From NCBI RefSeq assembly GCF_028554725.1, contig NC_071670.1, positions 55,334,501 through 55,398,500 of the forward strand: DNA of 64,000 bases. The letters are read 5' to 3'. A program made the translations under genes and the position numbers. The notes under the pieces were generated by a model, which was not told the DNA's origin, did no database searches, and saw nothing but the letters and a program-made list of their open reading frames with translations. This document shows, one piece after another, positions 1-15,200 of the stretch. Numbering within the stretch: position 1 is the stretch's first letter; the number at the start of each line of letters is the position of its first letter. The stretch is from Zeugodacus cucurbitae (taxonomy: Eukaryota; Arthropoda; Insecta; Diptera; Tephritidae).

Positions 1-287
1 ATACTTTTAATTTTTTTTTAATTTAATTTTATTATTATTATTTTTTTTTAATTTTAATTTTTTAAATTTTTTACATTATTATTATTTTTACTTGTTTTGC
101 CTCAAGTGTCAACAACTTATCAGCTAAGCTCTTGCTTTGCGCCATTTATTTAAATTTATTATTCTACATTTTTGTTGTTGTTGTTATTGCTGTTACAAAT
201 ATGTTAATTATCTATTTGTGTCACTGAAATGTTCTGTCTCTCTGTCTATGTATTTTTGTTTTTGTTTGCTTTTTCAATGTCACTTAC
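1..287 (-). other. HspB8 intron, left edge
   Basis: Sequence following the GTAAGT donor of the last placed HspB8 exon; AT-rich, no exon seen. Confidence 0.7.
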
Positions 288-3200
288 CATCAATTTCTGA
301 TCCACAGTCTTGACAACGATTTCTTCGGGGGCGTATTGGCTTACATCGAAACGCAACTTCAACATTTTGCTATCGCCATCCTCCTACGGAAACAAAAATC
401 AAAAAACAAATTATAATTTAGATAAATATTTATTTAATTTTTTTTTTGTTTTTGTAAAAATTGCTGACTTAATTATAAGCACACACACTGCATGAGTAGG
501 AGCAGAGAGCAGCTAAACAATATTTTGATTGCGTCAAAAATTATAACTTTTTTTTGTTATTTTTTTATGCGTGGGTTTGTTGTTTGTGGCTAAGTAATAT
601 TCTGAGTTCAGTTTATAATGAAGTAATGTTTAAAAAAATTGTTAAAAAAATTAAAAATTTTTTAGGTTATGACGTAATTATATTTCAAAATTATGATTTT
701 ATCTGCCTATATCTATATTTCTTTAAAGTTTTTTTTTTATCTTGAAGTAACATATTTACAAGTTCTCTTAGTTATGTGTTTAATTTAATTATTTTATTGC
801 TGGCAAAAAATAAAAATAAAGCATTGCCTACATTTAGGGTGATATTGATATATTGCCAATTCAAAAGTTCGAGTTATGGAGATCTTCGAGTTATAGAAGT
901 TCAAGTTATGGAACGAAATTTGTATGAAATTTCGAATTATGAAAGTTCCATTGTATATATTTTGTTTATATTGCTGAATTTTCTTTTCTTATTGATTAAG
1001 ATCCAACTTCTATTTAAATTAATCTACCTTTTCATTTTTATAAAAATAAATAAAACTTTATTCTCAACATTTTATAATCATAGCTGCTTTAAATGGTGTA
1101 TATGTTTCTTAAATATAAATATTTTTCATAAAATATGTAGGATAAATCAAAAGAAAAGCTTGTTTAACAAGGTGCTGGAACAATTTTTGTTTTTAAAGTT
1201 TTGAAACGGTGTTTATTTAACTTTAACGAAATATAATTATATGTGTATGTATATTTAAAATTATTAATTACACTGTGATAGTCAAAAAAGTAATGATGCA
1301 GTTCGATTCGTAGGACCCGAAATAGGGGGAAACCGTCGAATTTGGTCTTGTCTTTTTTTTTTTTTTTTTGAAAAAAGCTATCACAGTGTTATTTATTTAA
1401 TTTCAAGATTTATTTTAGTTAATTTTAAAAAATAATTTTTGGTCATTTTATTTATATTATTAAATTAATATTATTAACTACAATAATATTCAAAAATATT
1501 TTTCAAATAAATTTAAAACGTATCAGATTTTTGCTTTTTAATTTTCAAATTGTCAAAAAAGTTTAAGCATTAAAAACTGTAAATTATTAATTTAATTACC
1601 GCATTTAACCGGGTTCCAAGCACATAATATTGTTTAGTTAGAAAATCCTTTAGAGTTATAGCATTAAGATTAAGGAATAAATATTGAAAATTAATAAATT
1701 AGCGATTTAAATTATCAAATTAAAAATTTTAGTTTTTAAATTACTTTTTTTTATATACTGAATTTAATAAAAAAGGAAATTTTTATTGTCCTATATACAT
1801 ATATCTACATATATAATTTTTTCTTTTTTAAATCATTTAATACTTCTTCATTTTAAAATTAGATTCAAAAAAATTCTATCAAACTTCTTTTATTTTCATT
1901 ATTTTTTTTTAAATTTATTTAAAAATTAATATAAATTATAATAATTTAGAATTAAATTTTTATATTTTTTTTTTCATTTTTTAAAAAAACTTTTATTATT
2001 TTTTTTCATTTAATTTTTAAGATTTAAATTTATTTTTTAACAATTTTCATTTAAATCTTTTACACAAAATAGCATAAAATTTAGGTTTTTCAAAGAAACT
2101 GAAGCCTCTGCAGTTTGTGTGTGCATTTAACAATATTTTCAAATAATTGAAAATAAAATAAAAATGAAACCTTACCTGAATCAGTGGTGAGCTGATGTCG
2201 GAGATGTAGTTCTGTCTGGGTGCTGGACGGGAGAGAGAGTTTTGTGCGCTGCAAAAATAGAAATGAGATAATATTAGTATAGTTATAGAAAATATACATA
2301 AATAATACACGTTAAACATATATAAACATAAATAATTTAATACAATTAAAAACAATAATTTATACACAATTTCTGTTAACGTAGAGGGCGATAAGGGGGT
2401 GTGAACGGAATGTGCTTTTAGTTGCGAAAATAAAATAAATTATTAATATATATTAATTAAATATTAAAAGGGATTGGTGGAAAGTGCAAAATAAGTATGA
2501 TCACATGCACTACAACATATATAATACATTTATATTTTTTTTTAATAATTTTAAATGTTTTTAAATATTTTTATGTCAACATTTTTAATTAAAAAAATTT
2601 CAAAATATTTCATTTCAAATTTTCAAAATAAATTTTTTTTAATTTCACTATTTTCATAATTTTCCAAAATTTTATTTTTTTTATTTCACTATTTTCATAC
2701 ACATTATGTACCTAGTGGTGTGCGTGCGTGTGTGTGTTTCGTAGGTGCGCGTGTAGGAATGCATGGTTAATCACAATGGTTTTATACAAAATTTCTGTGT
2801 CTTTTAAACTATTTAATAAAATTTTAATATAAAAACTAAATTTCAACTTCAAACAATCTAGGTTTTTCCTAAAACTCGTTCAAGCGCTCTGCTTCACTTC
2901 GTTTACTATTTAATACTGACATCAAATCCGTAGAGTTCCTAAACATTTATAGCTTTAGAAATTTGCTGCTTCATTTGCAGTTGCTGCTTCATTTGCCGTT
3001 GTAAACTAAAACAGAAATCAATAAAGAAAACACCACCTAAATGAGTTCGACTTGTTGACTGTCGACTGTGTGCACTTCCGTTTCCGGCAGCACGTGCAAT
3101 AAAACGCCATTTGCGCTACACATGTATCTATTGTTTGTGTGTGTGTTTGTATGCATTTACATATGTATGTATGGAGATGCATCGTTAGAACACTATGGTA

Positions 3201-6200
3201 GTGACATTAACACGTCGCGTTGTGGTTCAATGAGCCATTGCCGCATATTGATGAAAAACACATGTTCCCCAAACATTAACAGCATCGTTGAGAGCGAAGA
3301 AGTGCTGTTGTTTAGTACAACAAACAACTGTCAACAGTCAAGCAAAGGGGGAGTGAAGCTGCCCTTTAGGAAAAGTGAAACCAACTAGCTGAAGTTGATA
3401 TGAATTAAATAAAAAAATTTCACTAATAAACATTTATAACGTATTTCGAAGAATTTTAGAATTTTAAATATAAATTTTATTCTAAAATATAAATTTTCAA
3501 TATTTTTTTCCAAAATAAAAATAGAAGATTCTTTTAAGGAAGTCTTAAATTTATTTTTAGAAATAATTTTAATTTTTTTATCGCTTTAATTCAGCCCAGA
3601 ACCTTCCAATATGGTCAAAAATCAACAAAGTGAGTTAAAAACGTTTCTAAAAAAGCCAAGTAAAAACAATTTCGAGATATGAGAGGTGTAATTAAAATTT
3701 TTTTTTATAATTAATAAGGTGCTAAGCAAGGTTGAGTGGTCTATGACACTAGAATGTTTCTCAAGTTTAAAATTTTACTTTGAAGATATGGAATATTTTA
3801 CAAAATCGACTTAAATAGCAAAGAAATTATTTTATTGAAATCTAAGCTATGCAGATTAAGCTTATTTCTTGCAATAGTCGAATTAAAAACTCTTGAAAAA
3901 TAAAACTTAATTTAATTGAAATAATTTCGGAACTTCTACATAGATTCTATTTTTGTTTGGTAAAAATTTTGAGAATATTTAAAATATTTAAAATAATTTT
4001 CTCATAGGGTATGCATCAAGTACAAAGTGGACGGCATGGGAGCTAGCATACGAAAACACGTATGCAACTGTTACACATCCGAGTCCGCGTAACGGCGCCT
4101 TATTGACATTTCAATTTGTTTACCTTAGATCATCGATGGCTTGTAAAGAGAGATGCATTGTGGCGCATGTGATACATATTTAGTTCATTGTGGCCTGTTG
4201 TATACATTTCACATTGACACAGCTGCCCAACATTTGTTGCATGCAACAACAAAAAAGCGATGTATACTAAGTACATTCTGAATATATGTAGCAGCCAAAA
4301 ATAGCACCTCAATCTGTATGTAGTAGGAGGGGTTGGACCCCCATGGCATTGGCGCTAAGCGTCAATATGCACACAATTAAACAGCGAATGCAATAAGAGA
4401 GAGAGAGAGAAAGTGCGAGTGAGGGTGTATGAGAGTTTTAGTATGCATATTTAATAGACTATTTTAATGCATAAATGTTCTAAGCGCAGTTCCTTGTAGA
4501 CAGACAGGAAAGATGTAATGCTTCAGCAATAACTCATATAGTATTTAATATTATTTAATTTTCGATTTTTTTTTGTAATTTTTTTCCCTTGCTCCTCATT
4601 GTTTTTTCAAATGTTCTCATTTCTATGGCAGCTGTTGCCAAGCATTCGTTTGCTTGCAGTCAAACGTAAACATACATATTTCTCTTCACTATTTTTAGCA
4701 TAAATTAATGTGATTTTCTTTTCAAAAATTCATTGACATACTGACGCATATGTACGTGCACATGTATTTATGATTATCGTATGAGCTTACTAATGCTTTG
4801 TGATAGTTTCTAGAATGCAATAAATGATGCACGACAATTAATTTGTTGTAAATATAAAATATTTGCAAAATATTGTAAAAAATTTAAAATGTTTTGATTG
4901 AACACACATAAGTATTTAGAGCACGGATCCATAAAAAAAGTTTATTATATTTTGTGAAGAAGGTCAATGGATTAAAAACAAAATGGTTTTCATAAAAGTG
5001 ATTTTTACAACTTTTTTTTGTATTCTGATAATTGATTTTTATTTAATAAAAATAAATAAAATTTTTCGCAAAATAGGAAATCATAATATAATATTTCCAA
5101 TTTTTTAAGAACAATTAATATAATTTTCTCTTTTCAATAATTAATGCATTTAACAAATTAATATTTTGATTAATTTTTTTTCGTTTAATTTTAATCTTTA
5201 TATTTTAGTTTTCTTTTAATTTGCATTATTTTTGAAATTTTTTTTTAAATTACTTGATTTATTTTTTATTAATTAAAATTTATTTGTTTTATTATATTTA
5301 ATTATTTTTTTCTTTAATTGTTAGTAAATGTTATTGTAGAAATCAATTTTTTCTAAATTGTTATTGTTTTTTATTGTAATAATTTTAGGCTTAATTTTAT
5401 TACTCTATTCAATTGAATTATTTTTATTTTTTAATTTAATATTTTTTTATTTTTTTAATTTAATATTTTTTTATTTAATTATTTTACTGCTTTAAATTGT
5501 ATTAATTTTTTATTTTTTAAAATCAAATAGATCTATTATTATTTTTTTTTATTTTATGATAATATTTTGATATAGATTTAATTTTATACATTTTAATTTA
5601 TTTTTAAATGATTTTTTTTAATGCAATTTTTTATTATTTCTCATTAAATTTTGGATTTTTTAGTTTTGCTTTACTAAATATAATTATTTATTATTGTAAT
5701 ATTTAATTTAATATGTTTAAACATATTTCAGTTTCAACCGCTTGTTCTTCTACTCTATAGTATTATTTCATATTTCGATCTCTTTTAAATTGTTTCTTGC
5801 ACGAAAGACAATAAACAATTTGCCTAAATGGAATTTGGCAAATGTGCCAAAATTTTTGTTAGACGTCTTATTAATGCCAAAATTTCATTTTGTTATTGTA
5901 CAAAAGAAATTTCAGTACTTTGAAACAAATGGAAATTGAAAGCAAAATTTTCTAGAAATTATAATTAATTTTATGTAAAACAATTGAGCATTAAAGAAAA
6001 ATTAATAAAATAATCTAATTTAGCATTAACAAAAAATTTTTGAGTTGTAGAAAAATATAATTGCGAAAACTAAATAATATTTTTTCGAATATTATTGCCG
6101 CTTGCATGATCTTGAGAAACAGTGATGTGTGTTAAATACAATAATATATATCATATATATATTTTTTTTGTATATGTATATACATATATGTGTGTATTCA

Positions 6201-9200
6201 AAGTGTATATACTATGCTCCCAAAAATGCTTGTGGTGTTTTTGCATAATACGAAAGGTGCTTGACATCCATTTCGCATTTTGGCATCGAAATGTTCTGAT
6301 TAGTAAAAATACACAACAACATGCAAATGCGCTCGAATTTGAAATACACAATTTTTAAGTGTCAAAATGAATTATTGAATTATGTTTTTTGTTTTTATGT
6401 GAAATGTGTTTCATGCTGAAAATATTCGCAGAAATTGGAACACTTTGTGAGGAGAGTGCGCATGCAAATTGTGATTTTTCGTTTAGCAAATTAAAATAAA
6501 AATTTAAGAAAGAAACATATATTTTATGAAAATAGCCAAAATATAGCTGGTATGTACCTGCTGCTGCTGGTTTTTGTTGTTGTCTTTTTAGTAGAACTGT
6601 TTTTGAATATTTTTTTTTTTGAAAATTTGTTTTGAAAAAAGCATTAATAAGCGGCATTTTGAAGTAATATTTTTTAAATTTTATTTTATATAATTTTGTT
6701 GTTCCATTATTTTATATTTTTTTGGTAAGCATGTAAAAGAGCAGAGAGGAAGAGAGAAAGTAAATGTTATTTGGTATGTCAATATATATACATTGTATTG
6801 CAGCTAATATAGTATGAATATAGTAAATATATATATGTACATGTTCAATATCAATATATTAATTTATAAATATAATATATCATTCGGCAGTAAAAACTGT
6901 AATATTCGAATTAAATTGCTCAGGAATTCGAAATCACCAATATTTTTTTTTCCAATAAATATATATCTAATAAAGATATGTATGTATGTATGGTATATAG
7001 CTATTACATCATAAATATGTAGGCTTACGCATAGCGGCAACTTATGGAGTTTTATGCTAATTAAGGGGTTAGGGGTAGTCAGGATTTTCAAAAAAATCAA
7101 TTTTTTTTTTTGCATTTTTGTTAAGTGTAATATTTCAAAAATATTCTCTTAAAATTTTAAGTTGACCGATAATAACTTTTCGAGTTATTCGACAAATAAC
7201 AAAGATCGCTCGGGCACCCCAAAACGCTGGTGTGAAACTTTAAATGCGTTTATCTCAAAACTATGTTTTTTGAACTGGTGACAACTGTAACTCGATAACC
7301 GCTCAGTAGATTTTAATGAAATTCATACAGCCTTTAGAATACATAATAAACTCAGACCTGATCGCAGGTTTTCGATTTTTTAAGACCAATTAACTGTTGA
7401 AATGTAGAAAAAAATTCCTGAGGACGCCATTTTGTTAATTTTGAAAAAAAAAAGTTTGGTTCAGCCCCAGGATTATCTATTTATAAAACTAATTTTTTAT
7501 CCGATTGATTTTAGATGATTCTCCTAGGATTTATGATTGTCACCGCAAGGAACTTTTTTTGAAACTGAGTCAACACAGACAGCTATAACTTTTGAAATTA
7601 TAATTTTTTTTCAAATTTTCGTGACTTTAAGTCAAAACATTGTATAATAATGCCGTATTATTACTTTTGTAAAATAACATGATTTAATAGCAAAAAAAAA
7701 AAAATTACTGAAAATTCTCATTTCTTTTTTCGTGTCTCTGTCTACCCCTATCCCCTTAACTTAACTTTCCTTCCTTCAAGAAAATATTTCTGGAGTTTTT
7801 ACTTCAAACATAATTTAGCATTTACTTTATACAGATGTTAGAACAGAGTTGCCAACTATCAACAATCTCTAATCGCCTATTATTCTTTATGAAAATATTT
7901 TGTATCCACTTTCAATTGCTCAAAATTCATGAAAACAAACAACTTCCTCAGATTTACCTCAAAGCACTCATCTGGCTTAGCTTCGTTACTCAAATTGTAC
8001 TCAAATAAAGCCAGTATAATTGCTATGAAACATTACAACTCCTGTAATTAAGCCTTAAGTTTTTTCTTAATGAATTTGTCAGAAGTAATCTTGGCACCTT
8101 CTGGTAGTTTTTGTAAGCTCAATTTAATATTCTAATAGCCAAACAATTATTACAAAATTGGTTCAAATCACGTGTAGAAAAAACTTGGCAGTGATGGCAC
8201 AAAGTAAACAAATCGAGTCCTAAACTTCATATAATTAATGTTCAACTGGTTTTCAGTAGACTTTTACAACGCTGATGTAATAAAGTAACACATTAAGGTT
8301 CTTTTTAGTATCATTTACCAAAACTGTGGGTAATTACATACTAGAACTAGAGCGCTCATAAAGCGCAAAGAAACGTTGAAAAGAAACCAAAATAAATGAA
8401 GTTCAGCTTACAATTATGCCAAACACGTGTAAAGCTTTTTTATTTACGACTCAAAGGAACACATATTTTGAGCTAGAATATTAGATCAACATGTAGAGTT
8501 TGTAGAGCAATAAATAGTTTGTAGTTAAGAAAATATTTTTTTGTGTTAAAATAATAGTTTGAAAAGCAAAATATGCCACATTTCCTGCTCATCGAAGCTT
8601 TTATAATTTTTTTACTGTTTCCAACACAATAGCTTTGTCTCTTTCTATCGGTATAATTTTATTAGTATTTATAGCAAAGTCAGTCATTAAATTCACTTGT
8701 TGTAGACACTTAAGTGGCATACTAATTTTGAATTTTTTAATACCTATTACGACATAATCGCATATGCCACGTTTATGGCTTTTTTTCAAACAAATTTGTT
8801 AGTCACGCCTCGTGAGCGTTTGAGTCATAAAGGAAGAGTATGAACAGATGTGTTTAGCTCAAGCTACTGACTACTTAAATATAATTGAAATTAAAAATTA
8901 ATTTGCATAAGTTTTGTATGCCATCGCATTCCGTCATAAATACTACATTAAGTAAACACATAAGGCACCGAGAGAAATACATTTCATAACTTGAAGAGGA
9001 AACACAAACTAATTTTAATACAGCTTCATTTGATTGTGCACGAGCACTAAAAAATAATTCAATTAAATTTTACGTAAAAAATATGCTAAGCACTCTAGAA
9101 ATGTCATATTTGAAATGACAGCTGACAGACTTGAGCATGAGCGTTCGCATAGCAACCGTGGGCACTCAAAAAAAAAATGGGTCACAGCAATTATATGCTG

Positions 9201-12200
9201 AGATACTTTCTGCTGAAAAAAGTATTGTTAGCAAAAAAATATTCATGAAAAAAAAATATAAATACACACTAACGGTTGTTAATAGCATGCTTCCTCTTCC
9301 TCATAATAGCACTCTCTCCGCTCTCTGCCATTTTCTTAGTAGAAATGTGTAAGAAAAACGATTCGTGATTTGAAATATCATTGCTACACATACAACACAT
9401 AAATTACAACAAAACGGAACAAAAAATGTAAATTTAATAAAAAGCACGATAAACCAGCCGTCAGAAGACAGTCTGCCAGCCAGCAGAAAGTCGACGTAGG
9501 AGTAGACAAGCATTCCTTTCTAATCAAAGATGCAACAGTTGTGCAAAATAATCGCAAAGAAACAGCAATAACGGTTCATACCGAATACAGTTGATTCTAT
9601 GCGAAAGTAGCGAGTAACGGTACTGACATACTTTCATGACTTTTCTACTTTGTACTAGTATTTACATACATATTTCTTCTTGTAACTTTTTTGCTCGATT
9701 TGCCAGCGCAGTTAATTTGTTATTTTTTCTGTGATTACTGAATTATTGCCGCGTCTAGTCGTTGGTAGACACTTTTTAGTGACTATGACTTTGTCTGGAG
9801 GAGTGCGCTTCATGTTGAGACATTCACTGCCTCCGCAAATGATTAAGTTAGAAAGAAAGAGCTGTGCCAAATTGGAATCACGAAGGAAAGGGCGGTAGTT
9901 TAAATGCATTGAAAAAGTAATTGGAAAGATGGATTTAATTTCTTTCGTATTTATAATAAAGTAATAATTTTTTTTTTTTAGACATTTTGACTTTATTTGT
10001 TTTTAGTTTATAAAGAACTTTGATATGGATTTAAATTATTTTTATTTATTTTGCTTTTATTAAATTAATTTTTTTTTTAACATTGTAAAGCCTGAAATCA
10101 AATTTTGAGAGAAGTCTGTTTATTCATTACCTATAATTTCGCTCTAATATATTACTAAATTATTTCTTCAGATGCTTGAGAGAAATGCCATTTGTCAGAT
10201 GGAAGACTTTACAGAACACCTTTATGTATTGTTAGATCCAATAAACAATGTTATAGGCCATTTTTATTTGAGACTAGGCATTAAAGTTGACTCGTTAGTG
10301 TAGTATTTTCATTGCTAGTTATCAGATAACAGATCTATAAACAACGAAAGCGAACTTTTTTAAGGTTAGAATAAAAAAAAACCCATAGTTAAGATTTTAT
10401 AATTAATATATAATTAATATTTGATTTTTTTTTTAATTTTTGTATAATATATGAATAAAATATATTTGCCCATAAAATATTATTTAGAAACCTATGGTGA
10501 ATGACTAAAACCCATCTTTAAGACTTTCAAAGTTTTTTCAAACCTTTGGATCATCAAAAAAAATGTGAAGAAAGTAGAACCTAATAAATATTCGTATACC
10601 TTAGATAGAACCTAGGCTCCTCTTACTTCCCTAAACATAAGAAAATTTCTTCCATCGTTTTTTGCCATACTGTCTAGTTTGAGTAAGAATCTCATATATT
10701 TCCTTTCGTTTGATTTGCATATCGCAGTTCTTCAGCTAATCCTTCCCTACTCTAAATAGGCAATGTTCCGAGATTGAAACCCGATAAATAGCCAACCTGT
10801 TTCGTAGTACTCTTTTTCATATTTTTATTAACTACAATTATAAGCTTTGATTATTTTTAGCTTTCTTCGCAAATTTTCCAACTTACCTACATACATACTC
10901 GAAACATACAAAATTACAGTAATTTGGAATTAATTGGAATTCCTAAGCAGAAATAAATAAATACCTAAAAATAAACAAACAACAGCTACAATTAACGCCT
11001 TTGATAACAAAATTTCCAACTTTGACATAACACAGCACAGGTCCACATAAGCAAACACACGCATCTAATCACCTGAAACACCTACAGACTATATACACAT
11101 ATATTCATACATACAAACAATATTGCTGATCAGAGTGTGCTCAGAATGTATATTTGTATGAGTGTAGATATACATATGTGCCTAAATTTCAAACGCGTAT
11201 CTGTGTGGGTGCTCTACAATAATTCTTGGTTACCAACTCACTCCACATGGGCGTCTGGCTGTGCGTTGGTGACTCTCTAGCAGCCAACGCGGTGTCGTCA
11301 TGTTTGCCTAAACTCGTCAGCGCGCACACCAAAACGAATCATGCGGAACAAAAGTCTGAAGCCAAACATTTCCGTGGCCCACTAGAAAGCCCGAATGGTT
11401 TTTGCTCATTAAGCGCGGCGCCAAAAACTCACTCAAACAGCTGCGGCGGAAGAGCACTCAATTCTGTCAACAGCCAAAAGCCGCGCTGGCAGCCCCGGTA
11501 GCGGTGTTAAGTGGTGCCCCACATGATGTGTGGACACTACTGGGCACTATAACAATTGACTTACATACATACAAACATATGTTTGAGCTATTGTCTTCTT
11601 ATTAAAGCTTATTTAGATAGCATAGCGGTTGTCCGATTTTTTTTACGCTTTTAATCTTCAACCGTTTTTTATAAATTTCATTGTACTTTGTTGTATTGAA
11701 CTTCAAACGCATTAAAATTTTATTGTTGTTTTTGCTTTGCTTTTATGTTATTTTTTATTTCATGTTTTATTTTCTTCTTATTTTTATTTTTCAGTTATTG
11801 TTGGTGTTGTTGTTGTCTTTCGACACTTTACGCAATAGCCAGTGGCGTTTTCATCTGTTTTTCGTTTATACAAAATCTAAAGGTAAGTACACAAATATAC
11901 TCATATACTCATATATTCTTAACTGTATGTACCCTACACGTTCTCAAATATTTACGCTCTCTCGCTTTGATATTCTTTTCTGGCTTTGTTCGACGATGAT
12001 GTCATCGCATTTTTAGTTTAAATATAAATTCAAATAATAAACTTTCTTGCCTTCTTGCCGCTCGGTATGTATTGTTATTATTGTTGTTGTTGTTATTATT
12101 ATCACAGCGTGAACTGGCGCTTTTGTGACATACTCAAGCAATGTAGTCGTATATTACTTGAATATATTTTTATATCTACATATATAGGGTATGGGTGTGC

Positions 12201-15200
12201 TTTCACGATTATATTTCATAACTGAGTTAGTACCCAGTTGAATATTTATTTTATAACTGATTGGTTCTAATGACGAAATCATATCGAATTTAATGTCGCA
12301 TAAAAGTTTTAAGAGAAAAAAGATTCTCAAAACGAACTGAAACAATCAGAACCTCTTCGTTGGAGTTCTTATATCGTCAGTCTATCCTCATGAACGAGCG
12401 GTTTGATTCCAGCCATGGAATCCAGGTGGTTTTTTCTAAAAGTGGCGGCACTCTATTGTAAATTTAAATTTTCATAGTATATTCCTGAGTATTTATGAGA
12501 GTTAATCGATTCTTTATTTGTTTTAAAACATGTTTATTCCAAAAATTTTAAGATTCTCAACATAAACCACAGAACTTCTCGGTCAAACATTCTACCTATA
12601 ACGTGATATAATCATTGAACTGTTCTTACAAGCGTCATTATAGTTTCCTCATTAGATCTCACTTCTTTAGAGACTAGTACCATCTCAAGAAATTTAAATA
12701 TTTGTTTGTTATAACCAAATAGGCACTTCCATCACTTAACAGTTTGTCTATTGGTATTAATAATGAATTCTTGTCGATTATATATGAATAAACTTACTAT
12801 TAGCCATATTATTTTGTAAGCGAGTAGCAAACGAACACACGCTAAGCTAACACAATCCATGTAAAGCAAGAATACGACTATGACTTCTTTTTTTCCGAGT
12901 TCAGCAGAGCGTTTTTTAAAAGAGGCATCTTCTATCGCAATCAAAACCTATACAAATTCCTTCAGGGATTTATTTCCATGTTTCATATTTATCTGTAAAT
13001 GTTTTTTGCCAATAATCACTTTCAAATAGCGCGAAAATACTGTTATTAATTTAATTGGAAAATGCCATTAGCATGTCAAGCGAAGGATTTATGGCTATTG
13101 TGGAAGGAAATATTCCAAACAGCATTAACAAATATTTTATATATGCATTTATTGTGTTTATTTTTGTTGTTGTTTTTATATTTTCTATATGAAATATTTG
13201 TACATCTGTGTCATTGGTTTAAAATTCCAACTCTCCCACCCTTTTGCATCACACACATAAATACGGAAGTATTTAAATGCTGAACTTGCGCCACCGTTCG
13301 ATTTTATCGCCGCTAATATTTGGGTTCGACCCCACGTTCCACTATTAATCAATTAATGAACTTTTTATACACACACAGACATATTTATGTACACACCAAT
13401 ACGTGTAGACTTTGTTCTTTTGAAATTGTGTGCCATGCATGTGGTGGCGACTACGTAGTATGAAGTAATACCCAGTATCGGTGTTGAGTTCGTTTGTTTT
13501 TTGAATGAAACTTGTTTTTCTACTCCTCTCATATCCAATATTTATTTGCATTTTCGTACAGTGGATAATAAAGCGTTTATCAGGCATGATCTCATCACTG
13601 ACGTGTAAATATTTAATATTGCAAATATTTGTAAATTAATAAGTGTGTCTTCAAGATAAGCGTGATAGCGTTATTAATATTGCTATTAACACTATTTTGG
13701 GTAGTTTATGAACGTTGATTTTTTGTTATAGTAGAGAAGTGATTTTTGTGTGATTTTCCTTCAATATTTGTCCATATTTTTGCCTCAGTGAGTCCAACTC
13801 AGCAAATATAAATATTCAAACTAGCGCTGTTTATGGCGATTTAGATACTTAAATTCTTGTTTGGCACAGCATAATTAGTCGAGATAATAAATAGTATTAT
13901 GAAATATCACCGTTTTCGTCACAGTTAAATCAATGGAACAGTCAAAGTCCCGCAATGGCAATAAATTACCGATAACAAATTGTTTGGCGACAGAATAGTT
14001 TGACGGTTTTTTTTCGGATAGCTGGTATTAACATATTATTATTTATGCCATATTGTATCATTAATGAGAATTGAATATATTTGTTAGATACTGTTTCAAT
14101 GGCTCAGCTCAAATTGTACAGTGGATTTGAGAATATGCTGTTATTTAAGTTCACTTTATGATTCCAAACCTTTGAAAGTGAAGATATTACCTTTTAATAT
14201 TTCACTTCGAAGTAATATATCAAAGATTGTTTGATATTAAAATCTTTCAACTAAGGTTAGAGCTGGTTTCATGAGAAATCATCATACTGAAAGTTATTGC
14301 GATAATAAACTAAGGAAGTATCAGAATATGGAAGACTTCAACCAACCTTACCATATTCACAATTTCTACAATAAAATTGCATCTAAAACGACTTGGCTTC
14401 CCTTGGAATTCTGCCTTGCCTTTAATCCACATATTTGGCCTAGAGTTCAATGATCGTTCACTCAAAGTGGGTTAGGGATTGCCAGATTTCACTCGGGACT
14501 GCTTCGAGCTACTGAAAATGGCAAAGATGATGAGCTAGCAATGGTTTTAATGAAATACAATGGGCTTTAAACAGTCTTGTTATACTTCTGAGGAGCTGAT
14601 TCTCACATAATCTAAGCAAAAGCTAGATAATCGCCCAGTAAATGTGAGATCGCAAGGTCCTTCTCCCAAATGTGGTTCTAGAGAACATTTCGCTCTGAGA
14701 AATGTACTCATTTCTGAAGTAATAGGCAGACTGGGCTATTGGAATCTCAATGTATCATCTGGTTTGTAAGATCGTGAGGAGGAATATTACTTTCTATTTC
14801 TGCTTGACTGTCATTCAGTTCATCAGTCATCCAGCTAAATTTTTTGTTATGAATATTAGTTGCTTTAACAAATTTATGAGGGAATCAGGTTGTTTCTATC
14901 GCTTCAAGATTTAAGATTTAACATAAGATATAATTGAAATTATCAACATAAGTGCTGATAAGATCCTCTGATAAGAGATCAATCACAATAAACTAACCGC
15001 AGAATTTCGAAAAGTTTCCGTCTGTCTTCAGAGAGCTTTTGCAGACAAATACAAAAATTTCCATTTTACGGGTGCAAAATTTTCGTACAATCTGGGACTG
15101 TTAACTGAAGGCCAAATTAAACCGTTATAAGACAATAATTTTGAAATTTTCTATATCCATCTACCAGTTTTTGAACTTCTTCCGTTGTTTTCGACTTTTG

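Larger units (their letters stand above)
384..2175 (-). other. HspB8 intron 3 (AT-rich, with TE fragments)
   Basis: Very AT-rich sequence between the third and fourth coding exons. It contains a decayed pogo-type terminal fragment (840-955) and a 118-bp palindrome-ended element (1271-1388). No coding exon is visible. Confidence 0.8.

Noticed and set aside
310..495. 61-residue plus-strand frame at the left edge
   Set aside because: Antisense shadow of the HspB8 alpha-crystallin exon.
11226..11605. Two overlapping plus-strand frames in a GC-richer patch of intron 1
   Set aside because: Two frames open equally, with no protein features and no splice context supporting a nested gene.
12380..12440. 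Possible tRNA-like 'gtttgattcc' T-loop
   Set aside because: No acceptor or anticodon stem could be paired around it; same for 'gggttcgaccc' near 13321.
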